From: Oscillospiraceae bacterium
GTDB taxonomy: Bacteria; Bacillota; Clostridia; Oscillospirales; Ruminococcaceae
Reading direction: 5' to 3'
Assembly: GCA_017536405.1 (NCBI GenBank)
Contig: JAFXHL010000031.1
Coordinates: 1 to 49,183 of the forward strand
DNA length: 49,183 nucleotides
The notes under the pieces are model-generated. The model saw only the letters and a program-made list of their open reading frames with translations, was not told the DNA's origin and did not search any database. Position 1 is the stretch's first letter, and every line of letters starts with the position of its first letter. A program made the position numbers and the translations under genes. This document shows, piece after piece, positions 1-8,127 of this stretch.

Positions 1-2
1 CA

Positions 3-524
3 TTAAGACTTATGAAACAGGCTGAAAAGTTTTCAAGACCTATAATCTGCTTTATCGGAAGTTCAGGTGCCAACTGCGGTATTGATGCTGAAAAGAGAGG
101 TCAGGGCGAGGCTATCGCTGAAAACCTCGTTGAAATGATGGGTATCAAGGCTCCTATCGTTTCTGTTGTAGTCGGCGAAGGTGGAAGCGGCGGCGCACTT
201 GCACTCGGCGTATGCGACACAGCAATTATGCTTGAAGATGCTGTTTATTCAGTTATCTCTCCCGAAGGATGCGCAAGTATCTTATGGAAGGATTCAGCAA
301 AGGCTCCCGAAGCTGCTGACGCTTTGAAACTCACAGCAGGCGACCTTTACAACTTCGGTATTGTTGAATATGTTATCGAAGAAAAGGACAGAACTCCCGA
401 AGAAATCTGTTCAGCACTCAAGAAGTGCATAAAGAAAGAAATTTCAAAAAAGCAGGCTTTGACTATTGACGAATTACTCGATGGAAGGTATAATAAATTC
501 CGTAAGATAGGAAACTGCGAATAA
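3..524 (+). CDS. accA: acetyl-CoA carboxylase carboxyltransferase subunit alpha, 3' part
   Basis: Carboxyltransferase alpha subunit, which with AccD moves the carboxyl group from biotin to acetyl-CoA to make malonyl-CoA for fatty acid synthesis in the cytoplasm. The frame is open to the left edge (Leu-Arg-Leu precedes the first Met, as in the family's RKALRLM block), so the gene begins outside the window; only about 174 C-terminal residues are present. Family blocks seen are EKRGQGEAIAENL, GEGGSGGALALGVCD and SPEGCASILWKD. The segment usually reading DTPGAYPG or a close variant is here GSSGANCG, so the usual Asp is replaced by Gly. This is unusual, but the rest is well conserved. It is probably the last gene of a fab/acc operon, since a strong terminator follows. 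Confidence 0.95.
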   Translation, partial: LRLMKQAEKFSRPIICFIGSSGANCGIDAEKRGQGEAIAENLVEMMGIKAPIVSVVVGEGGSGGALALGVCDTAIMLEDAVYSVISPEGCASILWKDSAKAPEAADALKLTAGDLYNFGIVEYVIEEKDRTPEEICSALKKCIKKEISKKQALTIDELLDGRYNKFRKIGNCE

Positions 525-531
525 AAAATAC

Positions 532-565
532 AACGCATTTCTGTTTTTACAGAGATGCGTTTTTT
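532..565 (+). terminator. rho-independent terminator after accA
   Basis: A 13-bp stem (532-544 with 549-561, one G-T pair) with a 4-nt loop is followed by a T run at 560-565. It lies 8 nt after the accA stop and separates accA from the YGPP-protein gene. Confidence 0.9.
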
Positions 566-629
566 ATCTGAAAAAATTATGGCTTTTAAATTGTATTATA
601 AGAGAAGAAGTTTTTAAGGAGGAATGAAT

Positions 630-1406
630 TTGAAAAAGATTTTTTCTGCTTACCTTGATATGTGGAAAAGAACGATGGATTTCAAGGGTGTTACAAACCG
701 CGCTGATTTCTGGTTTGCTTTTCTTGTTCATAGCGTTATAACAGTTTTACTTTTTCTTATTTCTTACATAATTGTTATAAACACATTCTTTATGCCCGTA
801 TTTCTTTTTCCTTTGGGATATGCTTTTGTTTCGCTCCTTTCTTTCACATCTCTTTGTATGAGAAGACTTCATGATGCAGGAAAAAGCAGATGGTGGGTGC
901 TTCTTATCTTTTTCGGATTTGGTATAGGTCTTATCCTCTGTGCATCAGCAACAACATCATGGTGTATTTCGAATGTTGCTCAGGGTGTTTACGGCCCTCC
1001 GCCTTCAAAATGGGAGGAGTCAACGAATATGAATCAGACAGTTTACGGTCCGCCCGAATGGTTTGCTGAAACAAATATAAATGTTGATGTTTATGGTCCG
1101 CCCGAATATTTTGAAGAACCCGATATGGAAGAAACTACTGTTTCTTATGCCGAAACAACAGCCCCCGATGTTATGTATACAGAAGTAACAGATGTTGTTA
1201 CCCCTTCGGAAGAGCCCTCTCCTCAGTGGAGCGAGGAAGAAAATGTTCCTCTGCTCGTTTATGGACCGCCTGCATATTTTGAAAGCATTTCAAAAGAAAA
1301 GGAACAGACCGCTTTTGATGAAGAGGCGAATGTTCCTCAGGCGATTTATGGTCCGCCCGAATTCTATGAAACAATAGAATCGGAAAAGAATAAAGACGGT
1401 GAATAA
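630..1406 (+). CDS. DUF805-type membrane protein with C-terminal tail of five YGPP repeats
   Basis: Two-part protein. The first ~110 residues look like DUF805: a cytoplasmic start with an FKGVTNRADFWF block, membrane segments near residues 31-54, 57-77 and 90-110, and a MRRLHDAGKSRWW loop. The rest is a Ser/Thr/Glu-rich tail carrying five copies of [V/I]YGPP, usually followed by E/A, an aromatic pair and an acidic residue; the Tyr residues are 123, 141, 157, 213 and 242 counting from an ATG at 624. Start: the AAGGAGG at 616-622 is only 1 nt from ATG 624 but 7 nt from the in-frame TTG at 630, so TTG is preferred. Three membrane spans with a cytoplasmic N-terminus would put the tail outside the cell. 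A radical SAM/SPASM gene follows 2 nt later, suggesting the repeats are its substrate. That function is inference; the fold assignment is fairly safe. Confidence 0.8.
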   Translation: MKKIFSAYLDMWKRTMDFKGVTNRADFWFAFLVHSVITVLLFLISYIIVINTFFMPVFLFPLGYAFVSLLSFTSLCMRRLHDAGKSRWWVLLIFFGFGIGLILCASATTSWCISNVAQGVYGPPPSKWEESTNMNQTVYGPPEWFAETNINVDVYGPPEYFEEPDMEETTVSYAETTAPDVMYTEVTDVVTPSEEPSPQWSEEENVPLLVYGPPAYFESISKEKEQTAFDEEANVPQAIYGPPEFYETIESEKNKDGE

Positions 1407-1408
1407 CT

Positions 1409-2476
1409 ATGTTTAAAAAATCACTGAAACAGAGTCAGATGACGGCTCTTGCAAAATATAAAAAAGAACTCCGAAAAAAACCTAAACTTAAATTTCTTTT
1501 TCTCGAACTCACTCAACTTTGCAATGAACATTGTCGTCATTGCGGAAGCAGATGCGGTGATTTTATGCCGAAAGACACTCTGACAAAGGAAGAGATTTTC
1601 GCGTTTCTTAAGAAGACATCAGAACAGTTTGATTTGAAATCCGTTCAGCTTTGCATAACAGGCGGAGAACCGCTTCTGCGTGAGGATTTCTTTGAGATAA
1701 TGAACTATGCAAAGTCTCTGGGATTTAACTGGGGAATGACCACAAACGGAACACTCATTGACGATGAATGTGCAGAAAAACTCTATAACGCAGGAATGAA
1801 AACTGTTTCTGTAAGTATAGACGGGCTCAAAGAAACAAACGACTGGTTCAGACAGAAAGAGGGCGGTTATGAAGCTGCGATGAAAGGCGTTAAAGCGCTC
1901 GTTTCACTTGGAAAATTCCATCATGTTCAGGTTACAACTGTTGTAACAAAAAAGAATATTGATGAGCTCCCCGAACTTTATAACATAATGCTTGGAATGG
2001 GTATAAAATCCTGGCGAGTTATAAATATCGAGCCTATCGGCAGGGCAAAGGAACAGAAAGACCTTATTTTAGATAACGATGACTACAAGAAGATGTTCTC
2101 TTTTATAAAAGAACATCGTTTCAAGAATTCTATGGAAGTGGTCTATGGATGCAGTCATTATTTAGGCGAGGAACTTGAAAGAGAAGTCCGTCCATGGTAT
2201 TTCTTGTGCAACGCAGGAATATATGCCGCGAGCGTTATGTATAACGGCGATATAGGTGCTTGTCTTGATATTGAGCGTCGTCCCGAACTTATTCAGGGAA
2301 ACATCAGAAAAGACGATTTCAGGGATGTATGGGAAAACAAGTTCGAAGTTTTCAGAAAAGACTCTCACAAATGCAAAGGTTGTAAAGAATATAAATATTG
2401 TGGCGGAGACTCTTTTCATACATGGAACTTTGATGAAAACCGCCCCGACCTTTGTTTTAAGGGAATACTGTTTTAA
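1409..2476 (+). CDS. radical SAM/SPASM domain enzyme, probable peptide/protein modifier
   Basis: A 355-aa radical SAM enzyme. The [4Fe-4S]/SAM motif CxxxCxxC is C38-C42-C45 in the block TQLCNEHCRHC, followed by the CITGGEPLLR block that binds SAM and a TTNGTLI strand. The C-terminal ~90 residues form a SPASM-type cysteine region: an isolated Cys, then NGDIGAC, then CKGCKEYKYCGGD and a final Cys near residue 350. SPASM enzymes of this size commonly modify ribosomally made peptides or proteins. The gene starts 2 nt after the stop of the YGPP-repeat protein, so translation is probably coupled. No separate small precursor peptide gene is visible nearby, which makes the repeat tail the obvious candidate substrate. 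The reaction cannot be named from sequence. Confidence 0.88.
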   Translation: MFKKSLKQSQMTALAKYKKELRKKPKLKFLFLELTQLCNEHCRHCGSRCGDFMPKDTLTKEEIFAFLKKTSEQFDLKSVQLCITGGEPLLREDFFEIMNYAKSLGFNWGMTTNGTLIDDECAEKLYNAGMKTVSVSIDGLKETNDWFRQKEGGYEAAMKGVKALVSLGKFHHVQVTTVVTKKNIDELPELYNIMLGMGIKSWRVINIEPIGRAKEQKDLILDNDDYKKMFSFIKEHRFKNSMEVVYGCSHYLGEELEREVRPWYFLCNAGIYAASVMYNGDIGACLDIERRPELIQGNIRKDDFRDVWENKFEVFRKDSHKCKGCKEYKYCGGDSFHTWNFDENRPDLCFKGILF

Positions 2477-2518
2477 AAAAACAAACTGTCGGAAAATCTT
2501 CCGACAGTTTGTTTTTTT
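2475..2518. terminator. bidirectional terminator between radical SAM gene and mrp
   Basis: A near-perfect 20-bp inverted repeat (2475-2494 with 2499-2518, 4-nt loop) has A7 on one side and T7 on the other. It starts right at the end of the radical SAM gene and overlaps the last codons of the opposing mrp gene, so it can serve both converging transcripts. Confidence 0.92.
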
Positions 2519-3326
2519 ATATATTTTCAACCTTATCAGCAAGTCCGTCAAGCCAGTCGCCGTCAAAAAGTTCGATAGCACCCTTGTCGCAAGCCTTTGC
2601 GAGAGAGGGATTCATAGGAATTTTTGAAACAGAATGGATTTCATATTCTGCTGCTAAAGCTTCGATGTTGCTTTCGCCGAAAATGTTGTGTCTTCCCTTG
2701 CAATCGGGACATTCAAAATAAGACATATTCTCAACAATTCCGATAACGGGAACATTCATCATCTTTGCCATCTTAACCGCTTTTCCGACAATCATAGAAA
2801 CGAGTTCCTGAGGGGATGTAACAACGATAATTCCATCAACGGGTAAAGACTGAAAAACAGTAAGCGGAACATCGCCTGTTCCGGGAGGCATATCAACGAA
2901 CATAAAGTCGACATCGCCCCATATTGTGTCTGTCCAGAACTGTAAAACTGTTCCTGCAATAACAGGACCTCTCCATACAACAGGGTCGGATTCGTTTTCA
3001 AGAAGAAGATTTACCGACATAAGCTTTGTTCCTAACTTTGAAACGCAGGGGATAATTCCTTCTTCGCTACCGTCAGCCCTTTCGTGAATACCGAATGCTT
3101 CGGGGATTGAAGGACCTGTTATATCAGCGTCGAGAATGGCTGTCTTATAGCCTTTTCTCTGCATAGAAACCGCCATCATAGAGGTTACGAGAGATTTTCC
3201 TACTCCGCCCTTACCGCTGACAATTCCTATAACTTTTTTTACTTTTGATTGCTTGTTGGTTTCTTTTATAAGACTTTCTTCCGAACATTTTGAAGAACAT
3301 TCAGAACAGTTATGACTGCAACCCAT
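2517..3326 (-). CDS. mrp: Mrp/NBP35-family P-loop ATPase, iron-sulfur cluster carrier
   Basis: A 269-aa cytoplasmic ATPase of the Mrp/ApbC/NBP35 family, which carries or transfers Fe-S clusters to apoproteins. The deviant Walker A GKGGVGKS is at residues 38-45. The block LDADITGPSIP, the Walker B-like FVDMPPGTGD, and the paired cysteines C206-P-D-C209 that bridge a cluster between monomers are present. The short N-terminus has four cysteines (CSHNCSECSSKC, residues 3-14), resembling the NBP35-type N-terminal cluster site found in clostridial members. A ribosome binding site GGAGGT (about 3335-3340) precedes the ATG at 3326. It is transcribed alone toward the terminator it shares with the radical SAM gene. 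A link to maturing that Fe-S enzyme is possible but unproven. Confidence 0.9.
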   Translation of the reverse strand: MGCSHNCSECSSKCSEESLIKETNKQSKVKKVIGIVSGKGGVGKSLVTSMMAVSMQRKGYKTAILDADITGPSIPEAFGIHERADGSEEGIIPCVSKLGTKLMSVNLLLENESDPVVWRGPVIAGTVLQFWTDTIWGDVDFMFVDMPPGTGDVPLTVFQSLPVDGIIVVTSPQELVSMIVGKAVKMAKMMNVPVIGIVENMSYFECPDCKGRHNIFGESNIEALAAEYEIHSVSKIPMNPSLAKACDKGAIELFDGDWLDGLADKVENI

Positions 3327-3415
3327 AATATTTTACCTCCAAAAAAATAAACGGGAATAAAATCCCCTAACTACAAATGTATCACAAAACGGGGATAAAG
3401 TCAAGGAATAAACTA

Positions 3416-3444
3416 TTTACAAATGCGGTATTTTGTGTTACAAT
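3416..3444 (+). promoter_or_regulatory. sigma-A type promoter for the PfkB-like gene
   Basis: TTTACA (3416-3421), a 17-nt spacer and TACAAT (3439-3444), 34 nt before the ATG at 3478. Confidence 0.75.
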
Positions 3445-3477
3445 CAATTAAAGAAAATCTCATCGGGAGTGAAGAAA

Positions 3478-4377
3478 ATGATATACTCGGTAATACCATA
3501 CCCCGTTGTCAATTATTATACAAGAGTAAATTCTCTTGAAAAGGGAAAAGATACAGAAATCGAAAAATCGAGGGTGTTTATAGGCGACGGAGGAATACAT
3601 ACCTCTGTTATGCTCGGCAATCTCGGATATATGAATATGACAGTAGGATTTGTTCCTGATGATGTCGGTCGTTTTATTGAAGAGGCACTCACGGAAAACG
3701 GCTGTTCAACTGGTCTTGTAAAGGTTAAGGGAAGCGGGTCTGATTGCGTCAGCATTATGCTTGACGGTGTTAAACCGACAAGACTTATCGGAAAGGGAAT
3801 AAGCGCTACAAAAAAGGATATAGAACACCTTTACGGAAAACTTGATTTTCTTACAAAAGGGGATACCCTTATCCTCACAGGAAAAATTCCTTCTGGTTTC
3901 CCGAAGGATTACTATACCGACATCTTAAAAACTTTCGGCGACAGAGAGATCGACATAGTTATCGACACAGAAGATGATTCTTTCAAAGAACTTTTGGCAT
4001 ACAACCCGTTTCTTGTAAGAACGGATAAAGAGGGAATAGAAAAGTATTTTGAAACAACCTTAAAAGATGCTTCATCTGCTGCGTGGTATGCAGGAAAACT
4101 CGTTGAAGAAGGCGCACAGAATGTCATCGTTTATTTAGGTGCAGAGGGAACAGTTCTTGTTTCAAAAGACGGAAAAGCATTCCATTCTCCCGCACCGAAA
4201 GGAAATGTTGTAAATACAATCGGTGCAAGAGAAAGCCTTGCGGCAGGTTTTATCGCAGGGTATCTTGACAGCGAGGGTGACCTTTATTATGCTTTCAATA
4301 TGGGTCTTGCCGCTTCTAACGCAACCGCTTTCACAGAGGGAATAGCAACGGCTGAAGAAGTCCGCGCACTTATGTAA
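3478..4377 (+). CDS. PfkB/ribokinase-fold protein (FruK-like) with altered catalytic motifs
   Basis: A 299-aa protein with the PfkB sugar-kinase fold, nearest in appearance to 1-phosphofructokinase/tagatose-6-phosphate kinase. ATG 3478 is chosen because GGGAGTG lies about 10 nt upstream; an upstream TTG has no such site. Three hallmark sites are changed. The N-terminal NPAxD substrate motif reads YPVVN (residues 8-12). The GGKGxN motif reads GDGGIHTS (36-43). The catalytic GAGDS motif reads GARES (249-253), so the catalytic Asp is Glu and the anion-hole Gly is Arg. The frame is intact and follows a good promoter, so it is not a decayed pseudogene. It may be a pseudokinase, a binding protein or an enzyme with a different reaction. 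Confidence 0.8.
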   Translation: MIYSVIPYPVVNYYTRVNSLEKGKDTEIEKSRVFIGDGGIHTSVMLGNLGYMNMTVGFVPDDVGRFIEEALTENGCSTGLVKVKGSGSDCVSIMLDGVKPTRLIGKGISATKKDIEHLYGKLDFLTKGDTLILTGKIPSGFPKDYYTDILKTFGDREIDIVIDTEDDSFKELLAYNPFLVRTDKEGIEKYFETTLKDASSAAWYAGKLVEEGAQNVIVYLGAEGTVLVSKDGKAFHSPAPKGNVVNTIGARESLAAGFIAGYLDSEGDLYYAFNMGLAASNATAFTEGIATAEEVRALM

Positions 4378-4388
4378 ATAAAGAAATC

Positions 4389-4425
4389 AAAAACCCGATA
4401 ACATTTAGTTATCGGGTTTGTTTTA
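4389..4425. terminator. bidirectional terminator between PfkB-like gene and GH25 gene
   Basis: A 12-bp stem (4391-4402 with 4408-4419) with A and T tracts on the two flanks separates converging genes. The same 12-bp stem sequence recurs at 28172-28183/28191-28202. Confidence 0.9.
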
Positions 4426-5436
4426 TTCTTCTGATGTATAGTCCTTAAAGCAGATGTTCATATCGACATCACCCTCTATTCCGTCGATAGTTCCTGTGCA
4501 GGAATACTGCCACATATCAAATTCATAGAACATAGTCGGAACATCGCCGTATTCGGCAAGCCATATGTCATATTCCGTAAGCCTTGATAAATCAAACTTG
4601 AAATATCCCATTCGTCTTGACATATAAACCATAGGCTTATAGCCTTCGTTTTTCATCATCTCACAGAAAACGACCGCACAGTCGTTCACAGTTTCAGCAG
4701 AAACAGTATCTGTTCTCGCGGGGTCTGTTCCGATGATTTCCCAGTCGTAAACAACGGGGTAGTCGAGTTCTTCTCCGTCAAGCATCTCTAAAACGAATTC
4801 TGCTTCTTCAACAGCTTCTTCTAAAGATACCGCCTGAGAGAAGAAATAAACACCTACGGGAAGACCTGCTTCCTTAGCACCTCTTATATTATCCCTGAAT
4901 TTCTTGTCAAACGATATATTTCCTGTTTCGTATCCGCGGTTGCCTATTCTTATCATAACGAATTCAACACCGTCGGCCTTTACCTTTTCCCAGTCGATGT
5001 CGTGCTGATGAACAGAAACATCTATTCCGAATTTTGTGAGTTTCTCACCATTTTCGGCATAGTAAATCCTGCCTTTATCATCTGTTTCAAAAGACATTCC
5101 GTCAAGAGTGTTCTGCGGAACTCCCTCAATAACAGGAAGCCACGCTTCACCTAAAAGCCCGTCCTTGAAATAGAATCTGTTGTCGCTGACAGGAACAGGG
5201 GAACGGTCTTTCGCTTTTATGATAGCCTCGTTTTCTTCTTCGAGATTTGCTATCTCGGCTGAGGTATATATAACCTTGTTATGCTCTTTATAATAGGAAA
5301 TACCGAGTATTATCGCAACGATAACAGCAATAACGATAACAATAGAGAGAACAACGATTATTCTTGTGTGTCTGTCTTCTTTTTCAAACACCTGCTCGAT
5401 TTCGTCAAAAATACCGTTTTCAAAATTATCGGGCAT
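4423..5436 (-). CDS. membrane-anchored GH25 (lysozyme-type) glycoside hydrolase
   Basis: A 337-aa cell-wall hydrolase that should cut beta-1,4 bonds of peptidoglycan outside the membrane. An acidic cytoplasmic N-terminus is followed by one transmembrane helix (about residues 25-47), a short coiled linker (58-76) and a GH25 domain from about residue 134. Family landmarks are FGIDVSVHQ (D139), the aromatic GVYFFSQAVS strand, and the catalytic pair D231/E233 in VVYDWE. The membrane anchor instead of a cleaved signal suggests action on the cell's own wall. The ATG at 5436 has AAGGAG just upstream and lies 10 nt after the stop of the EAL gene, so the two form one leftward transcript. Confidence 0.88.
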   Translation of the reverse strand: MPDNFENGIFDEIEQVFEKEDRHTRIIVVLSIVIVIAVIVAIILGISYYKEHNKVIYTSAEIANLEEENEAIIKAKDRSPVPVSDNRFYFKDGLLGEAWLPVIEGVPQNTLDGMSFETDDKGRIYYAENGEKLTKFGIDVSVHQHDIDWEKVKADGVEFVMIRIGNRGYETGNISFDKKFRDNIRGAKEAGLPVGVYFFSQAVSLEEAVEEAEFVLEMLDGEELDYPVVYDWEIIGTDPARTDTVSAETVNDCAVVFCEMMKNEGYKPMVYMSRRMGYFKFDLSRLTEYDIWLAEYGDVPTMFYEFDMWQYSCTGTIDGIEGDVDMNICFKDYTSEE

Positions 5437-5446
5437 AGCATTCTCC

Positions 5447-7105
5447 TTAGCTTACATTCAGGAATTTTTCTGAGAATGTGTTTTCATCAAGAGGTTTTCC
5501 GAAAAGATACCCCTGAATAAAATCTATTCTCATAGGAAGAACAATCTTGTATTCTTCTTCTCTTTCAACGCCTTCGAGGCATACTTCTATGCCGACATCG
5601 TGACAGAGTTCAACAACAAACTTTATAAATGTTCTGTCAAAGTTGCTTGTTCTGATATTCTTAACGAAAGCCCTGTCGATTTTAACTATATCAGCAGGAA
5701 CTTCCTTTAAAACTTCAAGCGATGAATAACCTGTTCCGAAATCGTCCATAGCGATTTTGATGCCTTTTTGTCTGATGTTTTCAAAGGCTTCAAAGACAAT
5801 TCCTCTTTCTTCGATAAAACAGCTTTCTGTAAATTCAACGATTATGTTCTTTGCAAGAACGCCGTGTCTGTGCATTGATTTATCTATGAACGAAAGGAAT
5901 GAATCGTCAAGCAACTGAACATAAGAAACATTTATGCTCATCTTGAAATCGGGATTGTATTTTATGCATTTAGCGCAGATTCTTACAGATTCATCGAATA
6001 CCCATTTTCCGACGGGCGCTATCATACCTGTTTTTTCAAGGATAGGTATGAATTCAACAGGGGATACAGGGCCGTATTCGTCGCATTTCCAGCGAAGAAG
6101 TGCTTCTCCGCCCTTGATGAAACCGCTGTCTGCATAAACCTGAGGCTGACAATGAACTTCAAATCCTCTGAAATTATGTTTGATGCTGTCGTGAAGAAGT
6201 TCTGTCATATGAAGCTCTCTCGAACGGATTTCAGTGAGTTTCGGGTCATGGAAGATAACTCTCGCCTTGCCCTTTGCCTTGGCAATATCAAGAGCGCTGT
6301 GTGAGTTTGCGACAAGCATATCAAAACTGCCTGCTGATTCTTCGTTGTATTTACAGCAACCCGCAGAAACTGTGCAGTAGTATTTATGACCGTTGTATTC
6401 GTGCTGGTCAGATGTTCTGTTGTTGATGTTTGTGAAAACCTGTTTTATATCGGATTTCAGCGCGTCAACAAAGATGATGCCGAATTCGTCGCTGTCAAGA
6501 CGATAAGCAGAACATTTATTAGGCAGACATTTAACAATGGACTGACCGATTGAACGAAGCGCCATATCACCGAAATCTCTGCCGTAAAGAGCATTGATGT
6601 TCTTGAAATTATCGATATTGAGTATCATAATTCCGAACTGCTTCTTTTCGGCGATACAGAGTTTTATACGGCTTTCAAACTCTCTCTTTTTGGGAAGACC
6701 TGTGATGCTGTCGATATGGTCCTTTCTTCCGATGTTGGAGATTGTCCCGAAATAGAGTGAGGGTTTGCCCATTCCGTCACGGATGACTTCGCCTCTTTCT
6801 CTGAAATGAACCCATCCACCGACTTTATCCCTTACTCTGTATTCAACATCGTGGGTGTCTGAAATGCCTCTCTTGATGTTGTTTGAGGAAATATTGATGT
6901 TTTCTATGTCCTCATCGTGCATAAGTTTCATCCAGGTTTCGAAAAAGCCTTTCGGAGTATCTGTTGAAAAACCGAAAGTAGTCTTCATCTCCTCGGGAAT
7001 TTTTGTAAGACCTGTTGAAAAATCATGTATGACGACATAGTCGTTTGTGCGGCGTGAAACCGCTTCAATGAGTTCGTTTTTATTGAAGTCGAACGATGCG
7101 GCCAT
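5447..7105 (-). CDS. PAS-like / degenerate GGDEF / EAL protein, probable c-di-GMP phosphodiesterase
   Basis: A 552-aa signalling protein without membrane segments. A PAS-like sensor (about 20-135) is followed by a GGDEF domain whose signature is DSDEF near residue 207 instead of GGDEF, so cyclase activity is unlikely and it may instead bind GTP as a regulatory domain. The EAL domain keeps EALLRW (near 330), DDFGTGYSS (near 452) and EGVE (near 510), so it should hydrolyse c-di-GMP. Start: a GTG nine bases upstream falls inside the GGAGGTGG ribosome site, so ATG 7105 is chosen. It is first in a leftward operon with a GH25 lysozyme, suggesting c-di-GMP-linked wall remodelling (inference). Confidence 0.88.
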   Translation of the reverse strand: MAASFDFNKNELIEAVSRRTNDYVVIHDFSTGLTKIPEEMKTTFGFSTDTPKGFFETWMKLMHDEDIENINISSNNIKRGISDTHDVEYRVRDKVGGWVHFRERGEVIRDGMGKPSLYFGTISNIGRKDHIDSITGLPKKREFESRIKLCIAEKKQFGIMILNIDNFKNINALYGRDFGDMALRSIGQSIVKCLPNKCSAYRLDSDEFGIIFVDALKSDIKQVFTNINNRTSDQHEYNGHKYYCTVSAGCCKYNEESAGSFDMLVANSHSALDIAKAKGKARVIFHDPKLTEIRSRELHMTELLHDSIKHNFRGFEVHCQPQVYADSGFIKGGEALLRWKCDEYGPVSPVEFIPILEKTGMIAPVGKWVFDESVRICAKCIKYNPDFKMSINVSYVQLLDDSFLSFIDKSMHRHGVLAKNIIVEFTESCFIEERGIVFEAFENIRQKGIKIAMDDFGTGYSSLEVLKEVPADIVKIDRAFVKNIRTSNFDRTFIKFVVELCHDVGIEVCLEGVEREEEYKIVLPMRIDFIQGYLFGKPLDENTFSEKFLNVS

Positions 7106-7225
7106 TTTCGCCACCTCCCTGATTTTTTGATGATGTGTTATAATACCTACTAATACCTAATTTTAGTATATCACAGGTTTGTTTAACTTTCAATAATTTC
7201 TTTTCTGAATAATGCCCAATTTTCA

Positions 7226-7254
7226 TTGAAAATATTTATATAATATGATATGAT
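7226..7254 (+). promoter_or_regulatory. sigma-A type promoter for the protein kinase gene
   Basis: TTGAAA (7226-7231), a 17-nt spacer and TATGAT (7249-7254), about 30 nt before the TTG start at 7285. Confidence 0.7.
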
Positions 7255-7284
7255 AATAGTACAAAGATTGAAAAGGTGATTTTA

Positions 7285-8058
7285 TTGTCTGAAAAATACT
7301 ACACATCGGGCGAACTTGAAGTAATAGAAGAACTTTCTTCGTCAGAACTCTGTAAAGTTACTCTTGTTAGGAATTCGGCCGATGGTAAAAAATATGTAAA
7401 AAGAGAATATAATTGTGATAAATCTGCGTTGTTCGAAAAACTCCGTGATACAGATAGTGATAATTTCGCAAAGACCTATGTCATCATGCAGAATGGAGGA
7501 AAAACAACAACGATAGATGAATATATCGAAGGAGATACACTTCTTCATCTTCTCGAAAACGATAAATTCTCTGAAAGTGATATTCCGAAACTTGCAGTGT
7601 GGCTTGTATATGCTGTGGGGATACTTCATAAAAACGGGATTGTTCATGGTGATATAAAACCCGCGAATATAATAATCTGCCCTGATGGAAGCCTTAAACT
7701 CATTGATTTCGGCGTTTCAAGACTTGTAGGCGATGACGGCAAAAACTATTTCGGAACCTTAGGCTATGCTGCGCCCGAACAGTTTGTTGCTAAAGACCAC
7801 GATTTCAGAACGGATATCTATTCTCTCGGGGTGACGCTTCAGCGAGCATCCGAAATCACAGGCTATGAAGGGTATATAAAGAAAATTTACGAAAAATGCG
7901 CTAACTGTGAGCCTGAAAAAAGATTTCAGTCAGCACCCGAAATCCTTAAAGCAATAGTCCGCCATAACCGCATAAAAAAGACACTTCTCACGATAGGAAC
8001 GGTATTTTCTGTTGTCTTTCTGATAAGTCTTATCGCATTTCTTATATCACTTTTCTGA
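7285..8058 (+). CDS. membrane-anchored Ser/Thr protein kinase (Hanks type)
   Basis: A 257-aa kinase. The VAIK-type lysine is likely in KKYVKREY. The catalytic loop is HGDIKPANI, the metal-binding motif DFGVSR, and the activation segment ends in GYAAPEQF. A single C-terminal transmembrane helix (last ~25 residues) is followed by no outer sensor domain, so there are no PASTA repeats and this is not PrkC. The glycine-rich loop is absent: the region reads LSSSELCKVTLVR. HGD replaces HRD, as in many bacterial kinases that need no activation-loop phosphorylation. Start: AAGGTGAT at 7273-7280 places translation at TTG 7285 rather than at the GTG inside that site. It stands alone between the EAL operon and the tRNA. 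Confidence 0.85.
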   Translation: MSEKYYTSGELEVIEELSSSELCKVTLVRNSADGKKYVKREYNCDKSALFEKLRDTDSDNFAKTYVIMQNGGKTTTIDEYIEGDTLLHLLENDKFSESDIPKLAVWLVYAVGILHKNGIVHGDIKPANIIICPDGSLKLIDFGVSRLVGDDGKNYFGTLGYAAPEQFVAKDHDFRTDIYSLGVTLQRASEITGYEGYIKKIYEKCANCEPEKRFQSAPEILKAIVRHNRIKKTLLTIGTVFSVVFLISLIAFLISLF

Positions 8059-8076
8059 TTTTTTTGAAAAAAGGTA

Positions 8077-8105
8077 TTGACAAACGATTTCTCTTGGTGT
8101 ATAAT
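8077..8105 (+). promoter_or_regulatory. promoter of tRNA-Gln
   Basis: TTGACA (8077-8082), a 17-nt spacer and TATAAT (8100-8105): a perfect consensus, as expected for a stable RNA gene. It ends 22 nt before the tRNA. Confidence 0.88.
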
Positions 8106-8127
8106 CTTAATGTTGACAAAAAAACAT

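Noticed and set aside
2256..2627. Frames on both strands mirroring each other around 2475-2518
   Set aside because: Produced by the perfect inverted repeat of the terminator; they read through it and overlap real genes.
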